A DNA stretch of 64,000 nucleotides, taken from positions 146,217,574-146,281,573 of the forward strand of contig CM068369.1 in the NCBI GenBank assembly GCA_034769895.1. Reading direction: 5' to 3'. The notes under the pieces were generated by a model. It ran no database searches. It was not told the DNA's origin and saw nothing but the letters and a program-made list of their open reading frames with translations. A program made the position numbers and the translations under genes. This DNA comes from Magicicada septendecula. Lineage: Eukaryota > Arthropoda > Insecta > Hemiptera > Cicadidae. Of the stretch, positions 12,176 to 25,347 are shown piece after piece (within the stretch, counting starts at the first letter, position 1; each line of letters begins with the position of its first letter).

Positions 12176-13589
12176 CATCACAGTAGATTGCAGAAGTTAT
12201 TGTAATTTTATATTGCTGTTGTAAATAAATAAATAAATAAAAATGTGTAACTCGAATTTTCACAAGACGTCTTTGGCCATGCAATATGCCTGAAAAAAAT
12301 TCCGAGTAATTACGAGAAACACAAAAAAAATAGTATTAACTGGTTTTCTACATTTAAGGACAAATTATTATGTTTTAAACAACTACATTTGCTTACATTT
12401 TTATGTTTATTGGGTTTTTATTTTTATATTATTTCAAATGTGTTCTGAAGTGTATGCTTAGTTTCTTTTGGACTGCTATTTATTTTGGTTTTCTGAGCTA
12501 GGGAATAAATAAAACTTTCTCTCCGCCAGTTGCGGACTGTATCGTGGTGTATCGCAGACGTATGTGTGAGGTCTTGCAGCGTTATCAGTAGGAGACATCG
12601 TCAGCGTTTGCGTACGTTCGTGAACAAACACACATACCTCCGGTCAAGCACACATACTTCCACTCCAAGGACGACTAACATCTGGTTTCACCTTTATGTA
12701 GTAACTGATTAATGACATCGAACGAACCGTACCTGATAAATTTCACATTGTTTATCGTAGGTCGTAGTTCAAGCAATGTTTATGCTTCAAATTGTGTTTA
12801 GATCTCTATGTAGGCCTATCGGCAATTGTATAGGCCTACATTACTCACTCCTATCTCTCTGTTGTAAATCCTATTGTAAAATAATGGTTTCAAAGAATTA
12901 CGTTTACTTTCTAAACCTAAATGTTTAAACTTAATTACTTTTAGACTCGAATTTTATTATTTTTTTAATGGCATAAAGTAGTTTACTAAAAAATCTGTTA
13001 TGATTATTACTGGAATTCTGTACTCTATTGTGCTAAATTTTTATTTATTTTTACTGCACGATATTCAGCCAGTTTTATGAAACTTAATGATGATAGAGAC
13101 TTTTAATAAGCTCAAGCAGTACGAACTGAGTCTAAAATAGTTGTTGACAGTACTTGTTGCCGTGTGTGAGCTCACAAATCCTGATTGGTCATCTGGTTGA
13201 AGAAAGCATCGTTGGACGTATCTAATCCGATAACTTTTAGGATCGAATATAGACGGGAAACGTTTGGATGAATAGTACACAGTCATCGAACGTTACAAGC
13301 ACCTGGTGCCGTAACTTTTCAGCTGGCGAAGCCGCTATTGGCTATCGTTATTATCATCTCTGATACATATCTAGACAGGGGCAGTTGTACCTGAAGACAT
13401 GTTTTACAAATACAAAAAAAAAATATTAATTATTATGTAAAGTAGAAAATATTAATTATGAAGAGTGTTGCGCTATTGTGTGGATTTCCCTTTCTTTGCT
13501 TCTATTGGCTGTCGGAAAACAATCACGTATATGTTATGCTGGTATGCTAGTACACCGTTTATGACAGAGATGATTTAAAATAAAATCAT
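12176..13589. other. No gene recognised
   Basis: AT-rich DNA after the inverted LINE tail. Open frames are short and show no domain. 'aggcctac' motifs occur near 12811-12842. Confidence 0.5.
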
Positions 13590-14110
13590 AAAGGAGATGA
13601 TGAGGTATAATGGTCATCATCATCTTCAGCAAGGAGTAAACCAAAAATGGTTTGTTCCGGTCCTAAGCAGATAGACTGCAGCCGGTCGCTCCAACGCTTC
13701 TTTGGATCCCTCCGTCCTTTCGGCTTATAATTCCATAGTTGTTTGGGGATGCGGCAGTCATCCATTAGGTAAAGATGTTCCAATCATTTTACCCGATATT
13801 AGGCAGTCCTGTCAAGTTTACTCATAATATTCAGTTCCTGCCGTACATTAACATTTCTTTTGTCATCTCGAAGAGTATATCCTGCCACGTGCCTGAGAAA
13901 TCTCATTTCTGCCGCTTGAATACAACAGGCCTGAGATTCTCAGGCCCATAGAGAAGTGCGGGAAGGGTCATCACCTTGTCGAACTTCAGCCGTGTTTCTT
14001 TACTCGTTGATTTTATAGTTCTCCTGATGCTCCCACACAAATGGTCGAACTTCTGTAGCTTTTTTACCACATCATTGGTTTTAATGATGCTTATTCATCA
14101 CCACTGATAT
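13590..14110 (-). pseudogene. LINE ORF2 C-terminal relic
   Basis: On the minus strand, over more than one frame, are ETRLKFDKVMTLPALLYG followed by PKQLWNYKPKGRRDPKKRW, typical of the region after the reverse-transcriptase domain in RTE-like or related non-LTR elements. Frameshifts and stops break it. Nothing upstream of the thumb region is recognisable. Confidence 0.65.
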
Positions 14111-15329
14111 ATAATGGCAAAACTCTAATTTTCTGTTCGAATGTTTGTGTAATGCAAGAGAAACATGGAAATATAAAATAGTATAGTGATGAAAATCTGG
14201 TGTCGGTTAAGCTACATTGACTAGGTCGGGTCGGGTAGGGTCAGACACAAAGAAGTAAGGAGACAAGGTGGACTGGATGAAGTTGCAGAGCTGGTCCGAA
14301 CACCAAAGACAGACCTAAAATTTCAAGGAGAAAGGTTTAAAAAATGTAACGAGTACAAGAAACAGTCTATGAGGACAAGAGGGAACCGTAATATGGCTGG
14401 AGTGTACAGATTTAGAAATCCGCATATCATATATAATACAGGTAATTCTCCGTTGCGCGGCATGATCTAGGAACGTTTTCTAAAAGTCAAAATAAGAAAG
14501 AAAAGTATTTTAACATATGTCTCAAAATGGTTTGTTACCGTGATATTTATGGTTAAATATATTTTGTAAGATACCATTCATTCAAAGTGCGTGTTTAATG
14601 TGGCATCAGTTTTTTTTGAATTCAGCATTCTGATTTGGGGAACTAGGAAATAATTAAATATGAGTTTCTGAATGGTACTAGTTTTAAACGTAATAGTTTT
14701 CATTGACTGTAAAAACACTATGAGATAGGCCTACAAGTTATTCTGCTTTATGTCAGACAGGGAATGCGGTTCATGCACTATGGTGAGTCAGCTCCTGTCT
14801 CTTGTAAGTTAGCATACCATACATAAACTACGGGTTGATTAAAACTGATGCTTATAATGGCAACCACTATCACTCGTCATTAGCATATTTCCTTAGGCGT
14901 GGTTAAGTCGTTGGTTTATTCTAATGGTATTAGCACACTACAATAACTACCAAATCGCATTATGGAAGCTGGAATATGAATAGTCCTCAAAATATATTAC
15001 GTGTTTGAGAAGCGCGGATATATGCTGGATGCTGCATTAAAAAAAAATTAAACCACATGGAATAAGTACTTTGAATGATTGTATCTAATAATGTGTCTTT
15101 AACCTCAAATATCTAGGTAACAAACAATTGTAAGACATGTTAATTGGTAGTTTTTTTTATTAATTTGACTTTCAGAATACGTCCTTAGAACTGCCGTGCA
15201 GTTTAGTATCATCAAAATACGTATAGGCTACTTATATATGAAGCACAGAGAAAATCAACTTTTAGTTTCTCAGGCTTGAGTCTCTGTGGATTACTAGGCC
15301 TTTGTCTTTGCGAAAAATAACAATTTTTT
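14111..15329. other. No gene recognised
   Basis: Noncoding DNA with no recognisable ends or domains; 'aggcctac' motifs appear near 14730. Confidence 0.5.
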
Positions 15330-16300
15330 GTTAGAGCTGGGCTCCCCCTCACCCGGACACGCTGCCTATTCATCCACTGGGGGACAGAAGGAACACCCAG
15401 TAGAGGATCAGGGGAACAAGTGTGATGGAACAGTTTATCTACAACCCTAGTACATTACATTTGTTAGAATTATTAACTCTGAGAGATTTTAGAGCCAATA
15501 TTGTAACAAGACAAATAGGGCATGAAGAGAACTTTACATAAATACTTCTCAAACGAATTCGGCATTAATAAGAGAATATCGCTTTTTACTGCAATGCAAA
15601 ATTGCGTTGTATCAGTAAAGCAGTGCAGGCTGTATTAGAGGTTAGCAACGTTTAATACACCTGTTAGTCGGACACATGAACCTGTGTGATCCCCCATAAA
15701 TCTAGGCTTTGCACGTCTTGCGTAGCTAGGCACATTTAAACCAACACTCATGCGCAATAGGTCTACACCAAGTCTGTGGACAGTAAGTCAGTGTGAGTTA
15801 TTCTGGTTGTAAGTAGAGTAAGACCGAAAGCTTTCCTAAGCTCCAGTTCACGGTCTACTAGTCCAAAACATTTGGCCATAGACGACCAAAAAATTCCTCT
15901 GAACTCGTTCAGTACACTTACTAGAATAATCACGGTTCCTGTACCAAATGACAGAAGCATATTCTAAGTGACTCGTCACAAGCAACTTGTAAAGGACACA
16001 AGATTCCATGCTCTTAAAATGCCTTCCAATTCACATGAAGACCCAGATTCCATCTGGCTTTGCAGGGAAAACTACAAATCTGCTGACGGAATGGCAGTTT
16101 TGAGTCCATAAGACCCCTAAGATCTGACACCGAGTCTTTCCTCTGTAGCATATATCACGCCGTCGATCGCGCAAGCAAAATACGGTCAATTTGTTTTCCA
16201 GGTGTACATAACAATTGTTGTCTTCTTGTCACGAAGAGGCATACAGTTGCTCTGTGTCCACTCTGCAGCCTTATCTATGCATTGCTGAATAGCAAAATGA
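15330..16300 (-). pseudogene. LINE reverse transcriptase C-terminal relic (Jockey/CR1-like)
   Basis: Minus-strand translation gives, in order, QQCIDKAAEWTQSN, a 'ERLGVRS' segment, and LLSFGTGTVIILVSVLNEFRGIFW, matching the post-palm region of Jockey/CR1-type reverse transcriptases (the normal 'LEYAS-VW' and 'E-VQ--F' positions). Multiple stops and frame changes are present. The first ~90 bases (15330-15420), which are less AT-rich, may be the 3' tail of the same element. Confidence 0.6.
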
Positions 16301-17624
16301 TCCTCCAATGGGAAACACGATCTTTAAGCCACACACAATATTTACACGTCACAATTTAGTACCTACGTTATAATAATAATAGCAAAAGTAATAATAATAG
16401 TAATAATACTAATATATGTGTAATTATCTGATTGTAATAATATTTAAAAAAAATAATAATTAACATTTTTATATTTAAAATTATATTATGATTTATAATT
16501 ACAAGTTAATTATTAGTCTTACAAAAATACAAAGATATATTAGTCGTTGTAGCCACATTGACGACACGTTTCCGTTTTGAATCCATTTGTCAAGTCACTA
16601 TTGAACCAGCATCCACTCAAGAGAGAAAGGCTTTTTTTTAATGTTAAGAACTTTTAGTGTGTTTTAGTGTGCACAAACCATGTTTTATGAATAATCGCCA
16701 AGTGTCGGTGTACGTTTCTGTTATTATTACTTCATTTAGTTAATTAAATACTTACTTAATTATTACTTATTTATATTCAAGTTACTATTATCGGTACCCA
16801 AAAGAGAGAGAGAGAGAGAGAGAGCGCACGCACGCACGCACGCAGTCGTGTTTCAATATCAGTGTGCAAAGTATCCATGTGTATACAGACTGTACAACGC
16901 GGAAGAACCTTATCTATAGACAGATTCAATGCCAACCGCAGGATAGATTTGTGTACTCATCTGTGTATGACAGATATTTGATGAGGTCTTGTTTACAGCT
17001 CTTCTGCTTTCTGATACGTCTAATTAATTCTTGACTGTTTTTATTAGACACTCCGTTTGAAGTTCGCGTGACTTTCTAAAGAAGGCGCTGAATGTGTATC
17101 TTTGACGTTCAGACATCAGTTGTAAGTTTCTGACTTCATTTCTGCGTCGTGCTCTTCGGAATGACTTTGTGAAAATTTCAAACTCAAAGAGAACAATTGT
17201 TTCCAGTGTCGTTGGGTGTCTCATAGACACGTCTTTCGATACGATCTAATACTGTTTATGTTGGTTCCTGTAATATTTAGAAAAAACTGTTATTTATCAT
17301 GGTACTCTGTAATTTCCAGAATCGACTGTGGAATACAGTCCATTACAGAAGCTCATGTAAGACACTTCGACTGAAGTGAAACTACAAGGGAAGATTATGA
17401 ATGGATTAGCATGTTTTTTTGTTTTTTTTAAATGAGGTATAATAATACTTCATGTGGCAATATGCAAAAGGCAGAAGAAAACTTGTTTCTTTAAGCACGT
17501 AAAACTTAAGCATTTATTTTCCTCTTCAGTTCCTTCAGTGGTTAGATGCTCAAGATGATTTAACACCATTACAATTTTTAAACAGGATGGTAATATATAT
17601 TTGTTTTTACTGCTATTAAAATAA
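16301..17624. other. No gene recognised; short (GA)n
   Basis: Very AT-rich to about 16800, then a (GA)n/(CGCA)n tract at 16804-16843. No domain is visible in the open frames to the right. Confidence 0.5.
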
Positions 17625-17746
17625 CCGGGCTGTTAGACCGTGGTCCATCATGTCCAACGTAGTGGCTGGCAGACGTTTTGGGCCGTCGCCGTCGCAACTT
17701 CTGGCAGTTACTTCGTTGGACATGATGGATCACGGTCCAACAGCCC
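17625..17746. repeat. Foldback MITE, copy 1 (short form)
   Basis: The left arm (CCGGGCTGTTAGACCGTGGT then CCATCATGTCCAACG) is repeated in reverse complement at 17712-17746. The ends resemble those of the elements at 27012-27299 and 27970-28262. It is a noncoding palindromic repeat of ~122 bp. Confidence 0.75.
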
Positions 17747-17995
17747 ACAACTTCTGCTGTGATAGCTTACCTTTTTTGATATAATTATTTTATTGGAATA
17801 CCTGTTGAAAAGAGGGTTGTATAATCTTGACATTCGTAGCATTTTCGTTAATCCGTGTGCTTGGAAACATAGGAATCAGGAGTGTCGCTCATTACATAAG
17901 ATTCAATAATGAGCGCTCTCATTATTTTTTTCTCGTTATTACAGTCAAAACGTTCAATATTCCAGTAAATGTAAGGTGATGTAATAATCTACAGA

Positions 17996-18169
<174 letters not shown>

Positions 18170-18289
18170 GTTTCTTCAGTTTTTAGTCTTCTATTTATGA
18201 AGAAACTTATCCACTTCCTGTTGACCTCACCACAAGACCGCACACTCTTATTTTAAATCCACGCTGCCACGTTGTTCGATGTCTTTGCT

Positions 18290-18990
18290 GGTGTCCCTCA
18301 ATATTTTTCTAAAGTTCCCTCGCTTTCCATAACCTCTTTGTTTAACTTTTCTGTGCTCACCGTTTGATTTCTCTCATCACATGCTCAACTGTAGCTTGAT
18401 CTTTTGATCAACGTTCCATCTTGAGTCTAGTTCTTACCAAATCACTTCTGACCTTATGGCATCTGGAATTCCCATAACGCCTCTTAGATTATTAATTTAT
18501 ACTGCCTGCAATTTGTTTTTAAATTGTTCTGATACTACCTAGCTTTCATTTCTACATATTGATATGTTCTAAACATTGTTTTTAACACTGTAAGCTTTCT
18601 CTTCCTTTTTACTTGTGCTTGGATTCTTCACTGAATAATAGAAATTGACAGCATTCGCCAAGCTCACATTTTACTTCACCTTCGTTTCTTCCATATTTGC
18701 TTATTTTTCACTTGTTCCTTGCATATCACCATTAATTCAGTTCCGTCTGATTAACTTTTTTGCTTGTAAGGTATTTCTTCGTACCTTCATGTTGTACTAT
18801 AGTTCTTCCTCATTGCACAGAAAACTAAACCGTCGGTAAAGGCATATTCCGTTACATCCACTAAGGACTGTATCCCAATTTAAATTTCTTTAATTTTGCT
18901 ACTATTTTCTTTATTATATCGTCTATTATTATAATAAAAAGTGTCGGGCTAAGAAAGTCTTAAAAGTCTTCTTATTCATTCAGATAGTTT
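18290..18990 (-). pseudogene. LINE reverse transcriptase relic
   Basis: On the minus strand LSPTLFIIIIDDIIKKI (18890-18960) fits the 'GD-LSP-LFN---D-II' block of a non-LTR reverse transcriptase, and farther on NNLRGVMGIPDAIRSEVI (about 18440-18500) fits the C-terminal 'LRR--GI-R-D-IRNE-I' stretch. The region between is degenerate and frame-broken. Confidence 0.6.
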
Positions 18991-19139
18991 CTGCATTGTT
19001 TAAGTTATGGAACATCGACACATATTCACTGATCTAACCATTCAGACATTGTAAACGGGATGGTCGCAGATTTGTGTTAGACTTCTTTTGGTTACAAACT
19101 TCTCGGATTCTAATTATGTTCTCACATAATTTCTAGAAC

Positions 19140-19670
19140 TGATATCTTCTTTTCTTCTCCTCAACTTAGAGGTTGGCGTGCTTGCAATGTTTCTTTTCCG
19201 AGGACAGTCTCTGAATCATCACATATCTTCTTCTACTGCTTCTCCTTTCCACAATAGTTTCAATCATAAACCTTCTTTCATCCCCTCTTTTCAAGAACCT
19301 CATCACTCTTTGTGCACACGGTGTTCTTAAAGCCATCCTCCAGCACCAGATCTAAGAAGCTTCAAGGGAGCTCTTCTTCAATTTCCTCAGGGTCCAGATT
19401 TCTGAGCCATACATGTGTACATGCTCCAACTGAAACTTTTTATGAATTTCGTCCTGGTTTCTAGGGAAAAGTTTCTATATGTCATAAGAAACTCCTTGCT
19501 TGTGCAATTCTACTTTTTACTTCACTGATGCATGCTCCTTCTGATGTAATGCAGCTCTCAACATATTTAAATGTGTCAACTTGCACTAGGTTTGAACCAC
19601 CCAGAAATATCTGAGCCTTCTGTTTTCTATTTCTGGAATACCTGTATTTCATGACTCTTATTTTTCTTTA
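19140..19670 (-). pseudogene. LINE ORF2 C-terminal relic
   Basis: Minus-strand frames give RYFWVVQT (the 'F-YLG' block), then EIHKKFQLEHVHMYGSEIWT and LRKLKKSSLEAS, matching the thumb/C-terminal region of RTE-like non-LTR elements. It is broken by stops. It may be the downstream part of the element whose palm domain lies at 21370-22040, separated by ~1.7 kb of unrelated DNA starting with a T-run at about 19731. Confidence 0.65.
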
Positions 19671-21369
19671 GCTATCGACACGTAGCTGAGCCGCATCATT
19701 TCCCCTTCTCAAAGTTTTGAGAAATTTAAAATTTTTTTTTTTTTTTTTTTGAAAAGAGGAAGGCGTCCCGTAAAATTTAAAAACTAGGCCAAAGACCCAG
19801 ACGAAGATTAAAGTGTACCAGGCCCATTGTGACAGGACTTGGAAATGAAACAGCCTGATTAACAAGACAAATTTTATTAGCGTATGATTTAAAACATCAA
19901 AATACTGCGAAAATCGCACACAACATCTTGTACAGCAAGTACCTAGTTTTCCCCTTTTTCTAAATTTTATATTATCTTGCTTATATTTTTAAATATACAA
20001 TTATATGAGTGCTATAACAACAAAGAAACAGATAAATACCTTTTGTGTGCCCTTTCGTAACAGCCTAACATCTATTATATAAAATGAATTCATAATTATT
20101 TATGACCCTTGGTTCTGCATTAATAGAATTTGAACACTTTGTTACATACTGCAGTGATACATGTGACCAGCAAGTCAGCCAGCATGACGAGCCCACTATC
20201 AACCGAAATCTTAAATTCGAGCAATTAAATAAAACAAGACTAGACTAAAAACGGCAAGTTACAAAATGTAAAGTCACACAGAATTCAAAATGACCGGACC
20301 CCAGCCGCATGCCCAGGCCAGGCATCCCTTGCACAGACATGACCCGAAAGAGTGAAAGAGACCAAAGAAACGAAAATAATAAATTTCAAAGTTAAAAATA
20401 ATAAGCGCCAGGGTTTAGCAAAATTCACCGCCCAACTGTAAGCCACTTCAAACATCATTAAGGTAAAAAAAGTAAAACCCGACAATAGCATGCGAAAGGC
20501 TGACATGGTAATTCATGAATGTTCCAGCATGTAGTTCAGACGGACTTGCTTGAGTAAAAGTATATACTGTATATCATAAGGTACCCAAAATTAAGTTACA
20601 AAAAAATTAAGGGAGCTGGCGATGCCATACAATTTATGACTCCCTATACATATAAATCTATGGTGTAATACAAACAGTGCACAACTGAGCACATTTCTAC
20701 GCACTCGTCAAGTTCGGTCTATTCATATCACTTTACAAGTTAAGTTCAAAGAGAATGTAATTTGATTGGTAGAAGGTGTCAATCACATGTGAATTCTGTT
20801 GCGAAACTCGAGCGTGAAATAATGGAAAATGGTCACCTTGTATTCCGTGGTTAGAAGGCGATCAGCTGCCTGCGTGTAGTTTAAGGTCACAGAAGTCCCC
20901 GTTACAGTTCATTGCAGGTAGAGGGTGAAAGATTCGGGTTCCCAGGTTACATTCTCTCGACGGCGAAATTCAGGTAAAGCTTAGCTGCTCAGCAGATGAC
21001 CACGGATGGAGTTGTAGTCATCCTCATCTCTCGAGCACTTCGACGAGTCAGGAACCCAGAGGTACTTTATGGATTAGCAATCCATACAGATATAAGATGA
21101 GCACACGAGAAAATTTTTCGCGGTCGAGAGAGACAGTGCATCAGCTGTTGGCGGAAATGGAATTGACCTGTCGTCCGTGCACCACCACATGCTCTTTTCA
21201 ATCACCAGAATGCGCGCGCATGACTTCGACACACACCGGGCGTGCAAACAATAGAAATCCGAAATTTACTAACCGTAACGGCGCCGTGATTACATGCTTT
21301 GTGCCAATCATGGCACATAGCATAGGATTCTTTAACTATATTGTCTTTTAGGATCTTATTTACTTGGTG
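19671..21369. other. No gene recognised; possible insertion
   Basis: Starts with a ~20-base T-run (19731-19750), the mark a minus-strand retroposed sequence would leave. No domain is recognised. It separates two LINE fragments that could be parts of one element. Confidence 0.4.
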
Positions 21370-22040
21370 AAGTTTATTCTATAATTCTTCCTTGTTGTTC
21401 CTAAACGTGCGATATCACTGCAAAATGGATAGTTTTACCATATACGCCATTAATTATTATTCCGTTGTTGCTGGTTTCCACGAACTCCTTCAACGTACTC
21501 TACACACAAGTTGAACAGTAGTGAGGATAATTCAAAACCTTGTCTAGCATCTTTTGATAGCTTTTCTTTGAGTCCGTCCGGTTTATGAAAGTTCTCTGTA
21601 GAGTTGCAGGATAATTTTTTTATCCTATAGTCTACCTTAACATCTCTGAGGACTTTGAACGTTATATTCTAGTTGGCGTTGTCAAATGCCTTTTCGGTGA
21701 CAAACAAAGGCAATCATGTTTTATTTGTTAAGTCTCAGAATTTTCACCATAATTATTCACAGCGACAATGTGACTTTTCGTGTTCCCCGATTTCTCAAAA
21801 AACCAAATTGATCTTCTTGTAAGATCTCCTCAGTTTTATTTTCCACTCGTTGATAAATTCTTCTAGTTAGTAGGCTATCTTTGATGCATGTGACACCAGG
21901 CTCAGAGTTCTATATTTCTCACACTTCTGTGCGATGGTGGTCTTGGGAATGCATAATCCAAATGCGCGTTAGTTCAAAGTCTTGGGGTACCTTCCCTCTT
22001 GGGTACATCTCGTTTATCATACCAAACAACCTAAGAACTC
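21370..22040 (-). pseudogene. LINE reverse transcriptase palm relic
   Basis: Minus-strand frames show KCEKYRTLSLVSHASKIAY (motif 1/2 region), VTEKAFDNANYNV (the 'F-D-EKAFD-V' palm block) and FELSSLLFNLCVEYVE (the 'G--LSPLLFNL' block), in correct order with stops between them. It is a dead non-LTR retrotransposon fragment. Confidence 0.7.
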
Positions 22041-23057
22041 ATACTAGCTATCATTAGATTGTATGTAACGAATTTTACAACGAGTTCACATAACTTTACA
22101 ATAATTTTGCCGTCTTTCACATATTTAAAGGCACAAAGTGTGTATAAGGGGTCAAAATCAAAGAAATGAGCTTTTTCAGATTTCAGTTTTTAAAAAACCA
22201 TATTTACATTAGAATATTAATTATAATTTACAATTATAGCGCCATATGCCCTAAAGTAATTCTAAAAATCGCCACGCACAAAAGTGGTTTTTTTAGTTAC
22301 GGCATTTAATATTAAAAGTAGGGTACATATAAGTCATTTCGGGAACGTTTTTTAAAATTATATAAAATAGGATGTAGTGAACTTAGCATTAGCATTCTTA
22401 TTTAAAAAAATAAATGACACAATTATTGATTAGAAAATATTTGGATCAATAGATTAAGTGATCAAATATGGATTTTTATAAAGTATTCTTCGTGATATCG
22501 TATTAACTATAAATTCACAAACGAAATTATGATTTATTTTTAACAATTTGAGCCTATATATCTAATTCACATGAAGATGGAATGAGTTGATATAATATTT
22601 ATTTATCTGTACACAAACAATTTTAGATAATTAAACGAATATTGAATTATTTGTCTTTTTCCGACATTCCCGGAAATGACGGTGACTTTCTCTGAATGAC
22701 GGCAGCGTTCTCTGAATGACAATTGCAATCAAGAATGAAGGTTGCACTATTAAATACCTTACAAATGACATAAATAAAACATTTCTAGCAAAATTAAATC
22801 TTTATTGTACTTAAGGCAATAGGAATTTTGGTTAAATGCACCATAATCTTATATACCAACAGAGATCAATGGCTGATATTCAAGTCTTACAACAAAAATA
22901 GAGTATCAAACTTAAAACTACAATCTAATAAACTATGACAGTTTTCTTTAATAGGTAGGTATTAGTATTTTTTAAGCATTAACCATAAAAATCAACATTC
23001 TTAAGTAAGCTAATTATAAAATATAAAGAATCAAACATAAAGAATCACAACCTTTGT

Positions 23058-24203
23058 TTATTTCTCAAATATATCAATGTCTTCTTGAAAACAATAAAAC
23101 TCACGGCTACCTTTTTTCTGCAATTGAGATGTTGGAAGAATTTTCACTATTTGCTCATAAGCAACATAGGAAACGTCCTTTTGTTCTATTTTAAATATTT
23201 TAGCAGAGTTGCGCTGACAACGTAAAAAAGTAACTTTTACATCACCATCTTCATCAACTGTGGTGTTTGCAATGGCAGCGTATCTATAGGTAATGTGTTT
23301 TTTTTTCGGTTGGTACATTTATAAGCAAAATATCCTAGGGCAAATCAAATTTGGATGTAAATTTTCCTTATTCTGACTGTAGGATGTACCAGCATGAATG
23401 TCGTTTTCATGTCCATGGAGTCGGTCCGAAAGCGTCTGCAAATCTTCATCATCTGAACTACTGGAACCATACACAGCTTGATAAATGCTTTCCCTATTAA
23501 ATGACAGAGGCAGCAGTTCTGCAGACACTTCCATGTCTATATCCATCAATTCTGACGTAGCAGCTTCTGGTTCTTGCTCCTCGATGGAAAATGTCTCTAG
23601 TTTTATTTTTTTCAGCAATTTCGCATGCTGATATAATGATATCGATACATCCGATGCTTTCTGCCATGTTATTTTGGTTACATTCATGATACCAGGTGTG
23701 GCAGGGACTAACATGATATCTAATTTTCCAGGGACTAACTTCTTCACAGCCACGATTTCGTCGTCGGTAATTTCCTGAAGTAAAACAGTTGTCTTTTCGA
23801 ATAAATTGACAAAATCTGCAGCTGTTCTGACGTCTTTTCTCTTTAAAACATAATTATCAGCTGTTTTCTTTAATACACCGCCTACACCATCCAAAGGCCC
23901 TTTACCGTGTCCAGGTTCGCTGTAAGTCCAAGTTGCAGAAGTTATTTCTGGAAAGTGGTCCATTAGAGTTTTTATCCATAAGTAAATGTTAGTGCGGTTT
24001 CGATATTGCGAGGTAGGACCGTCTGAAAATATATGGAGGGTTTGGACATGTTCTCTTGTACTTAAAATTGTCTGTAGTATAGGCTTCATGTGACCCCATA
24101 CAACATGAGCCTGATGGTCCAGATTATTGCTCACAGTTGCAAACGTAGCAGTATGTACCGAATCAACATTTTTCGAGTAAAAGACACCTGTGTGGATGGT
24201 CAA
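23058..24203 (-). pseudogene. Transposase-like protein of the 22-25 kb unit, C-terminal part with one in-frame stop
   Basis: A 295-codon frame (23319-24203) and an 87-codon frame (23058-23318) are in the same register, separated by one TAA (23319-23321). Conserved blocks are MTIHTGVFYSKN, VWGHMKPIL, LHIFSDGPTSQYRN and SEPGHGKGPLDGVGG, the signature of an abundant arthropod repeat-encoded family (sometimes labelled cc8K15.2-like). The repeated DG/GH motifs suggest a nuclease-like core but I cannot assign a DDE triad. An acidic serine-rich linker (GSSSSDDEDL) precedes the stop. The TAA could instead lie in an unrecognised intron. The portion between this and the N-terminal fragment at 24283-24453 is missing, so the unit is probably non-autonomous. 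Confidence 0.65.
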
Positions 24204-24282
24204 CTGGCCTTTAGATGCTCCAAAATGTGTTTAAGACATTTCACTTAGAGACTTAGTTTTCTTTTTAGCCTTCTTTCTTTGG

Positions 24283-24453
24283 TTAATATTCTTTGTCCTT
24301 CTCTCTTTTCATCTCTCTTTGCTCAGGAATCATTTTATTTAGAAAATTGCGCTTCCTTGCATTAGCCTTTTTGCGATGTCTTAGATAAGCTGCACTATTT
24401 CTATTTATTTTCTTTTTAGACGGTTTTTCATTTTTATTTTTATCTTCCTCCAT
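24283..24453 (-). pseudogene. N-terminal basic fragment of the same transposase-like protein
   Basis: From the ATG at 24453 the frame reads MEEDKNKNEKPSKKKINRN and continues with a very basic stretch containing LRHRKKANARKRNFLNKM before a stop. It looks like the lysine/arginine-rich N-terminus expected of a DNA-binding protein. An in-frame extension to 24564 overlaps one copy of the 15-bp motif and is probably not translated. Only 80 bp separate its stop from the downstream fragment, pointing to an internal deletion. Confidence 0.45.
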
Positions 24454-25347
24454 GTTTATGTTATTAATTTTCTGAAAACAAAAAGAGCATTGGCCTAAAA
24501 CAGCAAAATTTAGCACTTTCAGCTCCTTAGAAAAGGCAAACGTCATTTCGAGAACGCCCGTCATAGTCCGAGAACGTTCCCGAAATGACGATTTGACATA
24601 TATTTTTGTTTATACAGCAACAACGCCATCTTGGTTGCCGGCTTTAGAGGTTATTAAGTAGTGAGCCATATTATTTATAAGAATAACGCTCAAAATACGT
24701 ACTTTTTCGGCAAAATAAATACTAAGTGGCGTTCCCGTAATGATAAGGAATTAAAGTACGCTACACAAATATTAAATTGAAAGGTACTTATCACAAAAAA
24801 ATATTATTGAATGCGGAAAACACACAAACATGGGCACTTTCTTGTCAATAAAGCTTCACATGACTGCTCACTAACACCATCTAGCGCATTTAGTTCGAAA
24901 TATTTCGTCAAACTATTGCTGCGTTCACGAAATGACTTGTTAACTGTCAGACAACATTTGAAAACCCAATTAATGAAAAATTTAAATAAATACGAATACA
25001 ATTACCCATTAGTTGCTTAAATAAGTGATATATACAGCATACACATACCAGTAATTAAATACATGATATATACACATACCAGTGCTTAAATTCGTATATT
25101 GTAGTTTATATTATTTTGACCTTAGTTGAATTATGAAAAATCGTATATGGACGCGTTCCCGAAATGACTGAAGAGTATGTTTTAAAGTAAAAAACGAGAA
25201 AAATGGAAATATTACTTAAAGATACGTTGGGTGCTGATAATTACGGATAATACGCATGTTTTAAAGAACACATTGTAATATTAATATGTAATTTTAGTAT
25301 GAAAATCTTATTCCGAAGGGAATTCTTCACCTCTCTGATTTTGACCC

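Larger units (their letters stand above)
22149..25347 (-). mobile_element. DNA transposon-like unit with inverted ends and a repeated 15-bp motif
   Basis: The ends are GGGTCAAAATCAAAGAAATG (left) and, in reverse complement, GGGTCAAAATCAGAGAGGTG (right), an imperfect terminal inverted repeat. Inside, the motif CGTTCCCGAAATGAC or close variants occurs at least seven times in both orientations (22333-22347, ~22664-22680, ~22706-22720, 24542-24556, 24575-24589, 24730-24743, 24922-24936, 25154-25168). The central part encodes a broken transposase-like protein on the minus strand. Target duplication is unclear. Confidence 0.65.
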
